Position numbers and translations under genes: made by a program | From: Synechococcus sp. NB0720_010 | GTDB lineage: Bacteria > Cyanobacteriota > Cyanobacteriia > PCC-6307 > Cyanobiaceae | Assembly: GCF_023078835.1 (NCBI RefSeq) | Contig: NZ_CP090898.1 | Coordinates: 2,234,045-2,298,044 of the forward strand | Length of the DNA stretch: 64,000 nucleotides | Direction of reading: 5' to 3' | Shown here: in pieces, positions 16,556 through 26,178 of the stretch | Position numbering within the stretch: position 1 is the first letter of the stretch | Layout of the letters: the number at the start of each line of letters is the position of its first letter | The notes under the pieces: generated by a model | Told to the model about the DNA's origin: nothing | The model's database searches: none | The model's input: the letters and a program-made list of their open reading frames with translations, nothing else

Positions 16556-19513
16556 TCATTTCGCTTCCATCCAGTTGGGGCCAACGCCGGTCTCCACCAC
16601 CAGGGGCACAGACAGGGTCACCGCGCGCTCCATGGTTTCACGCGTGAGGTTGAGCACCGTCTCCAGGGCCTCGGGGGCGGCTTCGAGCACCAGTTCGTCA
16701 TGGACCTGCAGCAGTAGCCGGGCGGGCAGGGCGCTCTCAGTGAGCCGTTGCTGCAGCTGCACCATCGCCAGCTTGATGATGTCGGCGCTGGAGCCCTGGA
16801 TCGGGGCGTTGGCGGCGGCGCGCAGTTGCTGGGCTTCCATGCCGCCGCGGCGGGCGACATCCAGTTCGATCTCCAGGGGGTCCTTGCCCAGGTGACGTCC
16901 CAGGCCGCTGGGGTCAAAGGCAAAGGGTCGCCGGCGCCCCAGGATCGTTTCGACGTAGCCGCGGCTGAGGGCGAGCCGCTCCTGCAGCTCCAGAAAGGCG
17001 AAGACCTTCGGGTAGCGCTGCTTGTACTTGCTGAGGAACTCCTTCGCTTCGGCCTGGCTGACCCCCGTTTCCCGGGCGAAGCGCTGCACGCCCATCCCGT
17101 AGATCACCCCGAAGTTGATCGTCTTGCCCAGGCGGCGCTCGTCGCTGCTGACCTCGTCTTTTTCAAACAGCAGCCGGGCGGTGAGGGCGTGGACGTCATC
17201 ACCGCTTTGATAGGCCTTCACCAGCACCTCCTCGCCGGAGAGGTGGGCCAGGATCCGCAGCTCGATCTGGGAGTAGTCGGCGCTGATCAAGGTCCAGCCG
17301 GCCTCCGGCAGGAAGGCCTTGCGAATCCGCCGAGAGAACTCCGTGCGTACGGGAATGTTCTGCAGGTTGGGGTTGCTGCTGGAGAGCCGTCCGGTGGCGG
17401 TGACGGCTTGGTTGAAGTCCGTGTGAACCCGTCCGGTTTCCGCCTCCATCAGGGCGGGAAGGGCATCGACATAGGTGCTCTTGAGCTTGCTCAAGGTGCG
17501 GTGCTCCAGCACCAGGGGCACCACCGGGTGGGCGTCCTCCAGCTTCTCGAGCACCGTCGCGTCGGTGCTCCAGCCGGTCTTGGTCTTGCGCGACTTCTTG
17601 CGATCGAGCCCGAGGGTGTCAAAGAGCAGCTCACCGAGCTGCTTCGGTGAGGCCAGGTTGAAGTCCGTGCCGGCGGCCTGCTTGGCGTCGCTCTCCAGTC
17701 GCTCGAGGGTGGTCTTGAGTTCCCGGCTGAGTTCGCCGAGGTAGTCGGTGTCGATGCGAATGCCGGTGGCTTCCATTAGGGCCAGCACCGGCTCCAGGGG
17801 CAGCTCCACCTGATCGAGCAGCGCCGTGAGGGGTTCACCCAGGAGCTCAAGTTGGCCGCGCAGCAGTGGGGTCAGGCGGTAGGTGACATGGACATCCATG
17901 CCGCAGTAGAGGGCGGCCTGGGCCATGGGGACGGCCGAGAAGTTGGAGCCCTTGGGGACCAGCTCGCTGTAGCTGGTGGGTAGGAAGCCGAAATTCCGCT
18001 GGGCCAGCAGCTCGAGGCCGTGCTTGGCGTTGGCATCCCGCAGGTAATCCGCCAGGAGGGTGTCCATGACAACGCCCGCCAGGGGCAGACCATGGCGCAG
18101 CAGGATCAGCCGGTCGTACTTGGCGTTCTGCAGCGTTTTGGGGTGCGCGGCGCTGCTGAGCCAGGGAGCCAACGCCCCCAGTACTTGGTCGAGGGGGAGT
18201 TGCGCTGGATCGCTCAGTTCCGCTTGATGTCCCAGGGGGATGTAGGCCAGCTGATCGAGCCCCTCGCCCCAGCAGACTCCGAGGCCAACCAGTTCGGCCT
18301 GGAAGGGGTTGAGGCTGGTGGTTTCAGTGTCCAGTGCCACAGGGCTCTGGCGGTCGCAGCAGCCCAGGAGCCTCTGCACCAAGGCCTCGAGTGCCTCGCT
18401 ACTGGTGATCAGTTGGGGCGTAAGGGCCGGCGGCGCAGCGTCGCGGGCGTCTCCGTTATCGGCGGCCGGATCGCTGAGCGCTTCGGCTTTTGCTTCTGCT
18501 TTGGCTTCGGGTTCGGCGGCGGCGACGGCCGGGGGTGGTTCGTTGGAGAAGACCGTGGCGAAGCTGTTGACCTGGCGCCGCAGGCTGAAGAGTTCCAGTT
18601 CCTCCAGGCTTTCGGCGAGGGAGTCGCTCTTGACCGCACCGAGGGGCAGACGCGGGTCCGTCGGCAGCGGAATGTCCACCAGGATTTCCGCCAGCATCCG
18701 CGAGCGGTAGGCGTTCTCTTTGTCCGTGCTGAGCTTGCCCAGCAGCGCCCCCTTCAGGGCTCCCTTGGGATCTTTGGCCTTGGGGCCCGCGGCTTCGAGT
18801 TGCTCCAGCGCGGCATAGATCCCATCGAGGTCGCCGTAGGCCTGCAGCAGGTTGATGGCGGTCTTGGGACCGACGCCTTTGACCCCCGGGATGTTGTCGC
18901 TGCTGTCGCCCGTGAGTGCCTTGAGGTCCACGACCTCTTCGGGGGTGACCCCCAACTTGGCCACAACACCATCGCGGCGAATCTCGAGCGGTCCGCTGCT
19001 CTTGGCATAGGGCCCACCCCCCATATAGAGGACAGCGATGTCGCGCTCGTCGTCCACCAGCTGGAAGAGGTCACGGTCACCCGAGAGGATGCGCACCCGC
19101 CAGCCATCGTTGGCGGCTCGATTGGCCAGGGTCCCCAGGACATCGTCGGCTTCGTAGCCGGGAGCCATGCAGAGGGGAATGTCGAGGGACTGCTCGAGGA
19201 TCTGCTGCAGGTTGCCCAGATCCTGGAAGAAGTGTTCTGGCGCTACGTCACGATGGGCTTTGTAGGCCTCGTCAGCTTCATGGCGGAAGGTGGGTTCAGC
19301 CGTGTCAAAGGCGATGACCACCCCCTGGGGGGCCAGGCCTTTGCAGTTGTCCAGCAGGGCCTTGAGAAAGCCATAGGTGACCGAGGTGGGAATGCCCTCT
19401 TTGGTGCTCAGTCCCCCCTCGCCCCCTTTGCTGAAGGCGTAGAAGCTGCGGAAGGCCAGGGAGTGGCCATCCACCAGCAGCAACAGGGGTTTGAGGGTGG
19501 TGCCGCCGGTCAA
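16556..19513 (-). CDS. polA: DNA polymerase I
   Basis: 985 aa from a TTG at 19513 (protein begins near TGGTTLKPLLLLVDGHSLAF); the frame runs further upstream but that part is non-homologous and overlaps the divergent gene. Domains in order: 5'-3' exonuclease with LLVDGHSLAFRSFYAF and GYEADDVLGTL; 3'-5' exonuclease with LDTETTSL, NAKYDRL and YCGMDVHV, so the proofreading DEDD residues look intact; polymerase with SADYSQIELRILAHLSGEE, KTINFGVIYGMG and QVHDELVLE. It fills gaps and removes RNA primers during replication and repair. A 51-bp divergent gap separates it from the DUF1643 gene, which also appears to use TTG. Confidence 0.95.
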   Translation of the reverse strand: MTGGTTLKPLLLLVDGHSLAFRSFYAFSKGGEGGLSTKEGIPTSVTYGFLKALLDNCKGLAPQGVVIAFDTAEPTFRHEADEAYKAHRDVAPEHFFQDLGNLQQILEQSLDIPLCMAPGYEADDVLGTLANRAANDGWRVRILSGDRDLFQLVDDERDIAVLYMGGGPYAKSSGPLEIRRDGVVAKLGVTPEEVVDLKALTGDSSDNIPGVKGVGPKTAINLLQAYGDLDGIYAALEQLEAAGPKAKDPKGALKGALLGKLSTDKENAYRSRMLAEILVDIPLPTDPRLPLGAVKSDSLAESLEELELFSLRRQVNSFATVFSNEPPPAVAAAEPEAKAEAKAEALSDPAADNGDARDAAPPALTPQLITSSEALEALVQRLLGCCDRQSPVALDTETTSLNPFQAELVGLGVCWGEGLDQLAYIPLGHQAELSDPAQLPLDQVLGALAPWLSSAAHPKTLQNAKYDRLILLRHGLPLAGVVMDTLLADYLRDANAKHGLELLAQRNFGFLPTSYSELVPKGSNFSAVPMAQAALYCGMDVHVTYRLTPLLRGQLELLGEPLTALLDQVELPLEPVLALMEATGIRIDTDYLGELSRELKTTLERLESDAKQAAGTDFNLASPKQLGELLFDTLGLDRKKSRKTKTGWSTDATVLEKLEDAHPVVPLVLEHRTLSKLKSTYVDALPALMEAETGRVHTDFNQAVTATGRLSSSNPNLQNIPVRTEFSRRIRKAFLPEAGWTLISADYSQIELRILAHLSGEEVLVKAYQSGDDVHALTARLLFEKDEVSSDERRLGKTINFGVIYGMGVQRFARETGVSQAEAKEFLSKYKQRYPKVFAFLELQERLALSRGYVETILGRRRPFAFDPSGLGRHLGKDPLEIELDVARRGGMEAQQLRAAANAPIQGSSADIIKLAMVQLQQRLTESALPARLLLQVHDELVLEAAPEALETVLNLTRETMERAVTLSVPLVVETGVGPNWMEAK

Positions 19514-19564
19514 AACGCCCTGGAGATCAAGTGGGCCCAGCCTGGCAGAACGGGCCGGGCTGCT

Positions 19565-20065
19565 TTGAGTTCCTGCGGCCGTTATCGCTGGTGGCTCGAG
19601 CGGCAGTGGCAGCCGCAGGCCCCGCGGTTGCTGTTCGTCGGGCTGAATCCTTCCCGCGCCACGGCCGAACGTGATGATCCGACCCTGCGGCGCTTGATCG
19701 CGTTTGCCCAGGCCTGGGGCTACGGATCGCTGGAGGTGCTGAACCTGTTCGCCCGCATCTCGGCCAGTCCGGCGGTGCTGCGGCGCAGCGCCGATCCGAT
19801 CGGCCCGCAGACCGACCAGTGGTTGCGGCGGCGCTTGGGCGTCCTGGCGGACGCGCCCGGGGCCGCGGTCTGGCTGGGCTGGGGCAACGGCGGCCGCTGG
19901 AGGGACCGGGACCAAGCGGTGTTGCGCCTCTTGCGGCAGCAGGGTGTGCCGCTGCTGGCCCTCGGGCTGACCGCGAGTGGCCAGCCCCGGCATCCGCTCT
20001 ATGCCGCCAAGGCTGCGCAGCCGCTGCGTTTGACCCATTCTGGGGAAGAGCTTCGGCCTGGTTGA
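19565..20065 (+). CDS. DUF1643 family protein
   Basis: 166 aa from a TTG at 19565; no ATG or GTG is available in frame nearby. Signature segments are RLLFVGLNPSRATAERDDPTL and LEVLNLFARISASPAVL, typical of DUF1643, a family of unknown function. The ORF is open for several hundred codons upstream but only as the antisense of polA, so a start just past the polA start is chosen. The following gene begins nine bases downstream, suggesting one transcript with it and the antiporter. Confidence 0.8.
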   Translation: MSSCGRYRWWLERQWQPQAPRLLFVGLNPSRATAERDDPTLRRLIAFAQAWGYGSLEVLNLFARISASPAVLRRSADPIGPQTDQWLRRRLGVLADAPGAAVWLGWGNGGRWRDRDQAVLRLLRQQGVPLLALGLTASGQPRHPLYAAKAAQPLRLTHSGEELRPG

Positions 20066-20073
20066 GCGCCTCG

Positions 20074-20325
20074 ATGACCCGCACCCCCAGCCGCTATGCG
20101 ATCCATCTGCTGCTCTCCGGGGGGCATGAGCAGGTGGTGCACTTCCCCAGCCTCGATGCGTTCCAGCAGTGGTACGGCACGGTCCTGAACGCCGGCCCGG
20201 CCGATGCCTTCATCAACGTGCCGATCACGGAGTTGCCCGATGAGTACCTGGTGGTGCGCCCCAGCGCCGTGAAGGGGATCCGAGTGGAGCCGGTCTTCGG
20301 TGCCCTCGATGACGATGACTTCTGA
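20074..20325 (+). CDS. Conserved cyanobacterial hypothetical protein
   Basis: 83 aa beginning MTRTPSRYAIHLLLSGGHEQ and ending in an acidic GALDDDDF. No membrane segment or catalytic motif is visible; the pattern suggests a small alpha/beta protein. It resembles short proteins I associate with picocyanobacteria but I cannot name a function. It overlaps the antiporter start by 17 bp, which implies translational coupling. Confidence 0.7.
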   Translation: MTRTPSRYAIHLLLSGGHEQVVHFPSLDAFQQWYGTVLNAGPADAFINVPITELPDEYLVVRPSAVKGIRVEPVFGALDDDDF

Positions 20326-21592
20326 GCTGATCTGGGGCTTTTCGTTTTTTGCCGGTGCCCTGGCCCAGCTGATCGCACGCCTGAGTGGCTGGCCTTCGGT
20401 GGTGCTGCTGCTGGCGTCGGGGCTGCTGATCGGTGATGCCGGACTGGATTGGGTGCAGCCCGAGCGCCTGGGGGGAGGGCTGGAGTCCTTGGTGGGCTTG
20501 CTGGTGAGCTTGGTGCTCTTTGACGGTGGCCTGAATTTGCGTCTGGCTGGCCGCGACCTGCAGCGCACGGTGCTGCAGTTGGTGCTTACCCGTGGTCTGC
20601 TCGGGCTGGTGGGCGGAGCCCTGCTGGCCCATGAGCTGGCGGGGTTGTCCTGGCCCTTGGCCTGGGTGTTTGGGGCCATCGCCCTGGGGACAGGGCCCAC
20701 GGTGATCACGCCCTTGGTGCAGCAGATGCGTCTGGTGCCGCGCCTTTCGGCGGTGCTCGAGGCTGAAGGCCTGATCCTGGAGCCGGTGGGGGCCGTGCTG
20801 GCCTTGCTGCTGCTGCAGTTGGCCCTGGGTGATTTGTCCCAGTGGGATCAGGTCCTGCCGCTGTTGCTGCTGCGCCTGGGCGGTGGGGTGTTGATGGGTG
20901 GTTGTTGCGGCTGGCTGCTGGTCCTGGTGCTGCAGCGTCTGCCGAGTGAGGCCGAGGGACTCCGGTTGCAACTGAGCTTGGGGGTGCTGTTTTTGTTGGT
21001 GAGTGGCACCCAGGTGCTCTTGCCGGAGGCGGGGCTCCCGGCGGCGGTGTCGGCGGGGATCGTGGTCGGCCTGCGGCTCAAGGACGAAGCGAGCAACCTC
21101 GATGACCTGATTGCCCACCTGGCGCAGCTGGCGATCACGGTGCTCTTTCCCCTCTTGGCCGCGGATCTCTCCTGGGCTGAGCTCTCGCCCTTGGGCTGGG
21201 GTGGTGTCAGCTGTGTGGCCGCCCTGATGCTGTATCGCTGGCTGGTGGTTCAGGCCGGTTCGCTGGGCCTGCCGGGATTGAGTTGGGGCGACAAGTTGAT
21301 GCTCAGCTGGGTGGCGCCACGGGGAATCGTGACGGCGGCCGTGGCCAGCTTGTTTGCCCTGAAATTGAGCGCCGCCGGGGTGAGTGGCGGCGGTGCGCTG
21401 AAGGGCCTGGTGTTCCTGACGATCTTGATCACCGTGGCGGTGCAGGGGCTGTCCGCTCCCCTGCTGGCACGGCGCTTGGGGCTTGTGGAGAGCGACCTAG
21501 AGGCTGCGCTCGATGCGAGCCCTGGCCTCGCCACTGGGCTGGAGCAGCAACCAGGTGGTGAGCAGGTCGGGACCTTGAAGGCTGCCGAGTAG
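20309..21592 (+). CDS. CPA1-type cation/proton antiporter (NhaP-like)
   Basis: About 427 aa of almost continuous transmembrane helices. Family-like segments include [34 protein letters not shown], a [11 protein letters not shown] segment and [21 protein letters not shown]. These transporters exchange Na+ or K+ for H+ in the inner membrane and support pH or salt balance; the ion cannot be told from sequence. Start candidates are ATG 20309 and ATG 20315, both inside the previous gene. Its 3' end overlaps the convergent gltX gene by 96 bp. Confidence 0.85.
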   Translation: MTMTSELIWGFSFFAGALAQLIARLSGWPSVVLLLASGLLIGDAGLDWVQPERLGGGLESLVGLLVSLVLFDGGLNLRLAGRDLQRTVLQLVLTRGLLGLVGGALLAHELAGLSWPLAWVFGAIALGTGPTVITPLVQQMRLVPRLSAVLEAEGLILEPVGAVLALLLLQLALGDLSQWDQVLPLLLLRLGGGVLMGGCCGWLLVLVLQRLPSEAEGLRLQLSLGVLFLLVSGTQVLLPEAGLPAAVSAGIVVGLRLKDEASNLDDLIAHLAQLAITVLFPLLAADLSWAELSPLGWGGVSCVAALMLYRWLVVQAGSLGLPGLSWGDKLMLSWVAPRGIVTAAVASLFALKLSAAGVSGGGALKGLVFLTILITVAVQGLSAPLLARRLGLVESDLEAALDASPGLATGLEQQPGGEQVGTLKAAE

Positions 21593-22933
21593 GGCGGCCC
21601 GCAGGGTCTTCATCAGGACGCCTTTCTTGACGCCGGCATCGGCCACGGCCTTGCCCAGCAGTTCTTGGGCGGTCTCGGCTGTCAAAGCGCCCTCGGGCAG
21701 ATGCTCGAGCAGGGCCTTCAGGGCCGGTCGGGCACCGTCAAGCTCGAGTTGCTTGAGGGCGGCCTCGCTGAGTTCGGGGCGCTCAAAGAAGGGACGGGCC
21801 TGCTCGATGCCGTCCTTGAGGGTGACCAACGAGGGACCGAGCAGGGCGCAGAGTTCCTGGAGCCAGCTGGCGTCGCTGTGGCTCCAGCCCAGGGCCTTCC
21901 ATTGGGGCTCGAGTTCAGCCAGAAGTTGCTCGGGGCTGCGCTCGTGGAGCACCTGGCTATTGAGCCAGTTGAGCTTGTCCCAGTCGAAGCGGGCTCCAGC
22001 TTTGTTGACCCGATCAAAGCCAAAGACCTGGGCCGCGTCGCTCAGGCTGAACCGCTCTTCCATGCCCTCCGGCGGCGACCAGCCCAGCAGGGTCATGTAG
22101 TTCGCCAGGGCCTCAGCGGTGTAACCCTGCTCGCGGAAGTCATTGACCGAGGTGACGCCGTCGCGCTTGGAGAGCTTCTTCCCTTCCTTGTTCAGGATCA
22201 GAGGGGTGTGGGCAAATTCGGGGACGGGTGCACCGAGGGCTGCATAGAGCAGCAGCTGCTTGGCGGTGTTGGCGATGTGGTCTTCGCCGCGGATGACATG
22301 GCTGATGGCCATGGCGGCGTCATCCACAACCACCACCAGGTTGTAGAGGGGGTCGCCGATTTGATCGGCCGGAGCACGGCGGGCAATGACCATGTCGCCG
22401 CCCAGGTCGCTACCGGACCAGCGCATGGCGCCGCGGACCAGGTCGTTCCAGGTGATGACGGCCTCGTCATCAATGCGAAAGCGGATGGTGGCCTCGCGGC
22501 CCTCGGCGATGTAGGCCTGCTCCTGCTCGGGGCTGAGGTCGCGGTGGCGGTTGTCGTAGCGGGGGGCGCGGTTGGCGGCAGCCTGCTGCTCCCGCATTTC
22601 AGTGAGCTCTGCTTCGCTGGCATAGCAGCGATAGGCCTTGCCGGAGTCCAGTAGCTGCTGAATGGCGGCGCGATGGGCCTCGATTCGCTCGCTTTGGATC
22701 ACGGGCTCCGCGTCCCAGTTGATCCCCAGCCACTTCAGCCCTTCAAGGATGTTGGCGGTGTATTCCGGCTTGCTGCGCTCCTTGTCGGTGTCTTCGATCC
22801 GCAGCAGGAACTCCCCACCGAGGTGACGGGCGAAGAGCCAGTTGAAGACCGCCGTGCGAGCGGTACCGATATGAAGCGTTCCAGTCGGGCTGGGGGCGAG
22901 ACGCACACGGACCGCCGCTCCAGTTCCAGTCAC
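21497..22933 (-). CDS. gltX: Glutamyl-tRNA synthetase
   Basis: 478 aa from a GTG at 22933 that has a GAGG about nine bases upstream; a TTG at 22948 is the alternative. Class I synthetase motifs are clear: [18 protein letters not shown] (HIGH-like) and KLSKRDG (KMSKS-like), with [10 protein letters not shown]. It charges tRNA-Glu with glutamate in the cytoplasm, feeding translation and, in cyanobacteria, the C5 pathway for tetrapyrroles. A tRNA-Asp gene lies just upstream on the same strand. The last 96 bp overlap the convergent antiporter gene, so the C-terminal tail is constrained on both strands. Confidence 0.96.
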   Translation of the reverse strand: MTGTGAAVRVRLAPSPTGTLHIGTARTAVFNWLFARHLGGEFLLRIEDTDKERSKPEYTANILEGLKWLGINWDAEPVIQSERIEAHRAAIQQLLDSGKAYRCYASEAELTEMREQQAAANRAPRYDNRHRDLSPEQEQAYIAEGREATIRFRIDDEAVITWNDLVRGAMRWSGSDLGGDMVIARRAPADQIGDPLYNLVVVVDDAAMAISHVIRGEDHIANTAKQLLLYAALGAPVPEFAHTPLILNKEGKKLSKRDGVTSVNDFREQGYTAEALANYMTLLGWSPPEGMEERFSLSDAAQVFGFDRVNKAGARFDWDKLNWLNSQVLHERSPEQLLAELEPQWKALGWSHSDASWLQELCALLGPSLVTLKDGIEQARPFFERPELSEAALKQLELDGARPALKALLEHLPEGALTAETAQELLGKAVADAGVKKGVLMKTLRAALLGSLQGPDLLTTWLLLQPSGEARARIERSL

Positions 22934-22956
22934 TGGCGTTGACCTCAAGGTGGAAA

Positions 22957-23030
22957 CGGGACTGACGGGATTCGAACCCGCAACTTCCGCCGTGACAGGG
23001 CGGTGCTCTAACCGGTTGAACTACAGTCCC
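22957..23030 (-). tRNA. tRNA-Asp (GTC)
   Basis: A 74-nt cloverleaf is readable on the minus strand: acceptor gggactg/cagtccc, T-arm ggttcgaatcc, anticodon GTC at 22994-22996 within cctgtcacgg, discriminator G. No CCA is encoded. Confidence 0.96.
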
Positions 23031-23184
23031 TTGAGCGCTCTAAGAGCTCTCTCCGTCTGGGATTTCAAGGCCCCAGCCGTGTCGCGTTTGCGACCTCAAA
23101 AGTATCCGTTGTCGCCCTGCCCTCCGTCAACACACTCAGGGCCTGAGCCGGCCAACCTTGTGAACTGGCCCTGGTTTTGGGCAC

Positions 23185-23208
23185 AAAAAAACCCGCCAAG
23201 GGCGGGCT
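23185..23208 (-). terminator. Rho-independent terminator after hcp
   Basis: On the minus strand the stem cccgcc/ggcggg with a 3-nt loop is followed by seven T, about 30 bp past the hcp stop codon. Confidence 0.85.
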
Positions 23209-23237
23209 TGAGATGGTGATGAGCGGAGCTCAGACGA

Positions 23238-23426
23238 TCAGGGGCGGAAGCCGGCGGGTTCGATCAGGCGGACCTGATTGCCACGGGCGGTGAACTCACG
23301 GCCTTGGTCGCTCTGGACGACGACACGACCGCCGGATTTGACGCGGATCACCCGGGCACGAACCCAGCCGAGGGCGGCGGATTCCAGAACCTTGACCACA
23401 TCACCGGGCTGTAGATCCAACTCCAT
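23238..23426 (-). CDS. hcp: Hyper-conserved picocyanobacterial protein HCP
   Basis: 62 aa beginning MELDLQPGDVVKVLESAALG and ending LIEPAGFRP. From memory this matches the HCP reported as nearly invariant across marine Synechococcus and Prochlorococcus, also 62 aa and located near translation genes. Its function is unresolved; a link to ribosome or tRNA processes has been proposed. The pattern of short beta strands (VRARVIRVKSGGRVVVQSD) suggests a small KOW/SH3-like barrel (inference). The ATG at 23426 is chosen over upstream codons because it gives the exact known length. It sits between tRNA-Trp and tRNA-Asp. Confidence 0.9.
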   Translation of the reverse strand: MELDLQPGDVVKVLESAALGWVRARVIRVKSGGRVVVQSDQGREFTARGNQVRLIEPAGFRP

Positions 23427-23463
23427 GTCCGGAAACGAGAGACTGCAGGTAGGGGACATCGAA

Positions 23464-23536
23464 CGCGCCGTGGAGGACTTGAACCCCCGACATCAGGTTT
23501 TGGAGACCTGCGTTCTACCAACTGAACTAACGGCGC
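23464..23536 (-). tRNA. tRNA-Trp (CCA)
   Basis: A 73-nt cloverleaf on the minus strand: acceptor gcgccg/cggcgc, anticodon CCA at 23501-23503 within gtctccaaaacc, T-arm gggttcaagtcc. No terminal CCA is encoded. Confidence 0.95.
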
Positions 23537-23557
23537 AGGGCCGATGTCCCCTCTTCA

Positions 23558-23582
23558 AAGACTTCTGCTGAGCAGAGGTCTT
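23558..23582 (-). terminator. Possible hairpin between rplS and tRNA-Trp
   Basis: An imperfect inverted repeat (aagac-t-tct with its complement aga-g-gtctt) lies downstream of rplS; a second weaker one is at 23587-23611. The T-run is poor, so this may be an RNA-processing signal before the tRNA instead. Confidence 0.4.
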
Positions 23583-23631
23583 CAGTGGCCACTCCTGGGA
23601 GAAGTGGCCGATGTGCTGGAGGCGGTGAGCC

Positions 23632-24135
23632 TCAGCGATCGAAGCGCTGCTTGACGCGAGTGGCTTTGCCCACCCGGTCGCGCAGATAGAAGAGCTTCGC
23701 CCGACGCACCTTACCGCGGCGCTCCACCTTGATGGAAGCCACTTGGGGGCTGTGGATCATGAAGACGCGCTCCACGCCGACGCCCTGGAAGATGCGGCGA
23801 ACGGTGATGGTCTCGTTGAGGCCGCCGTGGCGCTTGGCGATGATCACGCCTTCGAAGGGCTGGATGCGCTCCTTGTTGCCCTCGGTGATGCGCACGCCGA
23901 TCCGGACGGTGTCGCCGACGTAGATGTCGGGGAGCTCCTTGGGGTTCTTGGCGATCTGCTCGGCCTCAAAGGCCTGCATCAGGGCGTGGGCGCTGAGCTT
24001 GCCCACAGTGGCTTTTGCAGCAGCAGGCTTTTCGGCCACAGCTACGGCGGAGTCAGTTGCAGCCTCGGTGCCGGCGGCTTCCTGGGTCTCTTCGTTCTTG
24101 ATCTCGTCGGTCATGTCCTTGGAATCCGCTGCCAT
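23632..24135 (-). CDS. rplS: 50S ribosomal protein L19
   Basis: 167 aa. The conserved L19 core starts near [20 protein letters not shown] and includes [31 protein letters not shown] and a basic C-terminus ([20 protein letters not shown]). L19 sits at the 30S-50S interface. A 45-residue Ala/Glu-rich N-terminal extension ([19 protein letters not shown]), common in picocyanobacteria, precedes the core. ATG 24135 is chosen because GGAG lies six bases upstream; ATG 24114 is the alternative. It heads a minus-strand cluster of rplS, tRNA-Trp and hcp. Confidence 0.95.
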   Translation of the reverse strand: MAADSKDMTDEIKNEETQEAAGTEAATDSAVAVAEKPAAAKATVGKLSAHALMQAFEAEQIAKNPKELPDIYVGDTVRIGVRITEGNKERIQPFEGVIIAKRHGGLNETITVRRIFQGVGVERVFMIHSPQVASIKVERRGKVRRAKLFYLRDRVGKATRVKQRFDR

Positions 24136-24179
24136 CCCAGCTCCGTTAAAACGCCTGGCCAAACAACCAGTGTACTGGC

Positions 24180-24485
24180 TCAAGGTGCCCCCGAATTCCG
24201 GGGGCGCAGACGCCACAGCCGGCGGATTGCCAGGGTGGTGCCTGTGACCAGCATCCATAGCAGACCGAGCCCGTTGAGCAGCACGTAAATCGGCTCCGCG
24301 GTGGTGCCCAGCCATTCCCCTTCGTGCAGCACCATCAGCCAGTGCACCTGGTCCCGGCCGAAGCCTCCCCAATCCTTCAGAAGCCGATAGGCCATTCCGC
24401 TGCAGACGGTCAGCAGCAGCGGCAGCACCACCAGCGGAGCGATGGCGGCATGGAGGCGCCGCATCCAGGCCAGGGTTGCTTGCAT
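24180..24485 (-). CDS. Small PepSY-associated-like membrane protein
   Basis: 101 aa with two hydrophobic segments: [20 protein letters not shown] after [13 protein letters not shown], and [22 protein letters not shown]. The pattern R-x-x-H-A-x-I-A-P-x-V-x-x-P then a second helix ending [11 protein letters not shown] resembles the first and last helices of PepSY-associated membrane proteins, shortened. Function unknown. It is 45 bp upstream of rplS on the same strand and divergent from map. Confidence 0.7.
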   Translation of the reverse strand: MQATLAWMRRLHAAIAPLVVLPLLLTVCSGMAYRLLKDWGGFGRDQVHWLMVLHEGEWLGTTAEPIYVLLNGLGLLWMLVTGTTLAIRRLWRLRPRNSGAP

Positions 24486-24542
24486 GCGGCACAGTTCAGG
24501 GCTCAGGTTCTAACTTGCAGAGAGCAGGCCTGCACTGGCGCG

Positions 24543-25409
24543 ATGAACCTCTTTGCTGATTTGCTGGCCGCCACCCAGAAAGAACAAGGTCAGGTGCCCC
24601 AGTCGGCGGTGACCCAGACCGGCCCCCGGATTCAGAAAAGTCGCCGCGGTGTCGAGGTCAAGAGCGCGCGTGAGATCGAGACGATGCGCCAGGCCAGCCG
24701 GATCGTGGCCACGGTCCTGCGGGAGATCATGGAGTTGGCCCAACCGGGCATGACCACAGGGGATTTGGACGCCCACGCGGAGAAGCGCATTCGCGAGATG
24801 GGTGCGACGCCCAGCTTCAAGGGCTACCACGGCTTTCCCGCCAGCATTTGCGCCTCGATCAACAACGAGGTGGTCCACGGCATCCCCAGCAACAAGCGGG
24901 TGATTAAGGCCGGTGACCTGGTCAAGGTCGACACCGGCGCCTACTTCGACGGCTACCACGGCGATAGCTGCATCAGCCTGTTGGTCGGTGAGGGTGCTTC
25001 CCAGGAGGCCCAGGACCTGGCGCGGGTGGCCCAGGAATCACTGATGAAGGGCCTGGCGACGGTCAAGGCGGGCAGCACCCTGCTGGATCTGGCCGGTGCG
25101 GTTCAGGACCACGTCGAGGCCAACGGTTTTGCGGTTGTGGAGGACTACACCGGCCATGGCGTGGGCCGCAACCTGCATGAGGAGCCCTCGGTTTTCAACT
25201 ACCGCACCCGGGAGCTGCCGAACATGAAGCTGCGCCCGGGCATGACCCTCGCGGTGGAGCCGATCCTGAACGCCGGCAGCAAGGTTTGCCGCACCCTGAA
25301 GGACCGCTGGACCGTGGTGACCGTTGACGGCAGCCTCTCGGCCCAGTGGGAGCACACCATCGCGGTGACCAGCGACGGCTGCGAGATCCTGACCGACCGC
25401 GACTTTTAG
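24543..25409 (+). CDS. map: Methionine aminopeptidase, type I
   Basis: 288 aa. It removes N-terminal Met from nascent proteins. Metal ligands are visible in [15 protein letters not shown] (two Asp), [13 protein letters not shown] (His), AVEPIL (Glu) and AQWEHTIAV (Glu). An N-terminal extension of about 45 residues (to [14 protein letters not shown]) precedes the catalytic domain, as is common for one of several cyanobacterial Map paralogues. ATG 24543 gives a compact start; further upstream the frame is antisense to another gene. Its last bases overlap the convergent SDR gene by 4 bp. Confidence 0.93.
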   Translation: MNLFADLLAATQKEQGQVPQSAVTQTGPRIQKSRRGVEVKSAREIETMRQASRIVATVLREIMELAQPGMTTGDLDAHAEKRIREMGATPSFKGYHGFPASICASINNEVVHGIPSNKRVIKAGDLVKVDTGAYFDGYHGDSCISLLVGEGASQEAQDLARVAQESLMKGLATVKAGSTLLDLAGAVQDHVEANGFAVVEDYTGHGVGRNLHEEPSVFNYRTRELPNMKLRPGMTLAVEPILNAGSKVCRTLKDRWTVVTVDGSLSAQWEHTIAVTSDGCEILTDRDF

Positions 25410-26152
25410 GGCCGGCTGCTGACCAGCCGGAAGTAGGCCCAGCGACTGAGGGTCGCAAGGGGCATCAATAGATAAGTCAAGGGGTTTGGTGTGACGATCA
25501 CCAACCCCAATCCCCAGTGGGTCTGCCGCAGGATTTCCCGGGCGACAAACGCCGCAGACATCAGCCCGATGGGATTGAGGGCGGAGCGAAATGGGCCGAG
25601 GACCAGCCGGCGGATTCGGAAGGTCTCAGTGGCCAGGTCCAGGCTCCGCAGGCTCAGCAGTTGGCCCTGCAGCCGTTTGCTGATCTCATAAAGCGGGCTA
25701 ACCGCCGCTTGGATCTCGGCCTCGGAAGTGTTGATCCAGGCCTCCCGTTTTCGCGTGCCGTCGTCCTGCTGGGCGAAGAGCTCGAGCAACCTCCAGCTGC
25801 TGAGGGCATTGACCTCGAGCGATCGCACGATCGCTTCGGGGCTGCGCTCGCCATGGCAGTTCACGCCATGGTTGATCACCAAGATGTCGGCCCGCGCTAG
25901 CACGTCGCTCAGGGCCTGCTCCTGGCCCACGCTCCAGCGCACCTGTTCGAGGGGGATGGGGTCACCATTGGCCCGCTCAATGCGTAGCGGTCGATCGCTG
26001 CTGGTCAGGGCGATCAGCAGCGCTCCCTCCGCGTCGAGCTGCTGCAACAGGGCTTGGCCCAGGCTGCCGCTGGCTCCAGTGAGGGCAACGGTGCGTCCTT
26101 GAAAGCGCGGCAGTCCCATGCAGCGGTGGGCGATGGCCTCAGCTTGCGCCAT
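25406..26152 (-). CDS. Short-chain dehydrogenase/reductase
   Basis: 248 aa. An N-terminal Rossmann fold is shown by [18 protein letters not shown], an NHGVN segment stands for the usual NNAG, and the catalytic pattern is [18 protein letters not shown] (Tyr-x-x-x-Lys). The C-terminal hydrophobic stretch ([21 protein letters not shown]) suggests membrane association. It is an NAD(P)-dependent oxidoreductase of unknown substrate. Starts at ATG 26152 or ATG 26119; the second removes an 11-residue tail that is not needed for the fold. Confidence 0.82.
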   Translation of the reverse strand: MAQAEAIAHRCMGLPRFQGRTVALTGASGSLGQALLQQLDAEGALLIALTSSDRPLRIERANGDPIPLEQVRWSVGQEQALSDVLARADILVINHGVNCHGERSPEAIVRSLEVNALSSWRLLELFAQQDDGTRKREAWINTSEAEIQAAVSPLYEISKRLQGQLLSLRSLDLATETFRIRRLVLGPFRSALNPIGLMSAAFVAREILRQTHWGLGLVIVTPNPLTYLLMPLATLSRWAYFRLVSSRP

Positions 26153-26178
26153 CCTCGGTGCAGAGGACGGTGCTTGGC

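Noticed and set aside
18020-20065. A 681-codon open frame on the plus strand across polA
   Set aside because: Its first five hundred codons are the antisense of clear polA sequence; only the last 166 codons (DUF1643) show protein-like conservation.
25818-25836. gcgatcgc-type palindromes here, near 53606 and near 63292
   Set aside because: These are HIP1-like octamers common throughout cyanobacterial genomes; isolated copies carry no local meaning.
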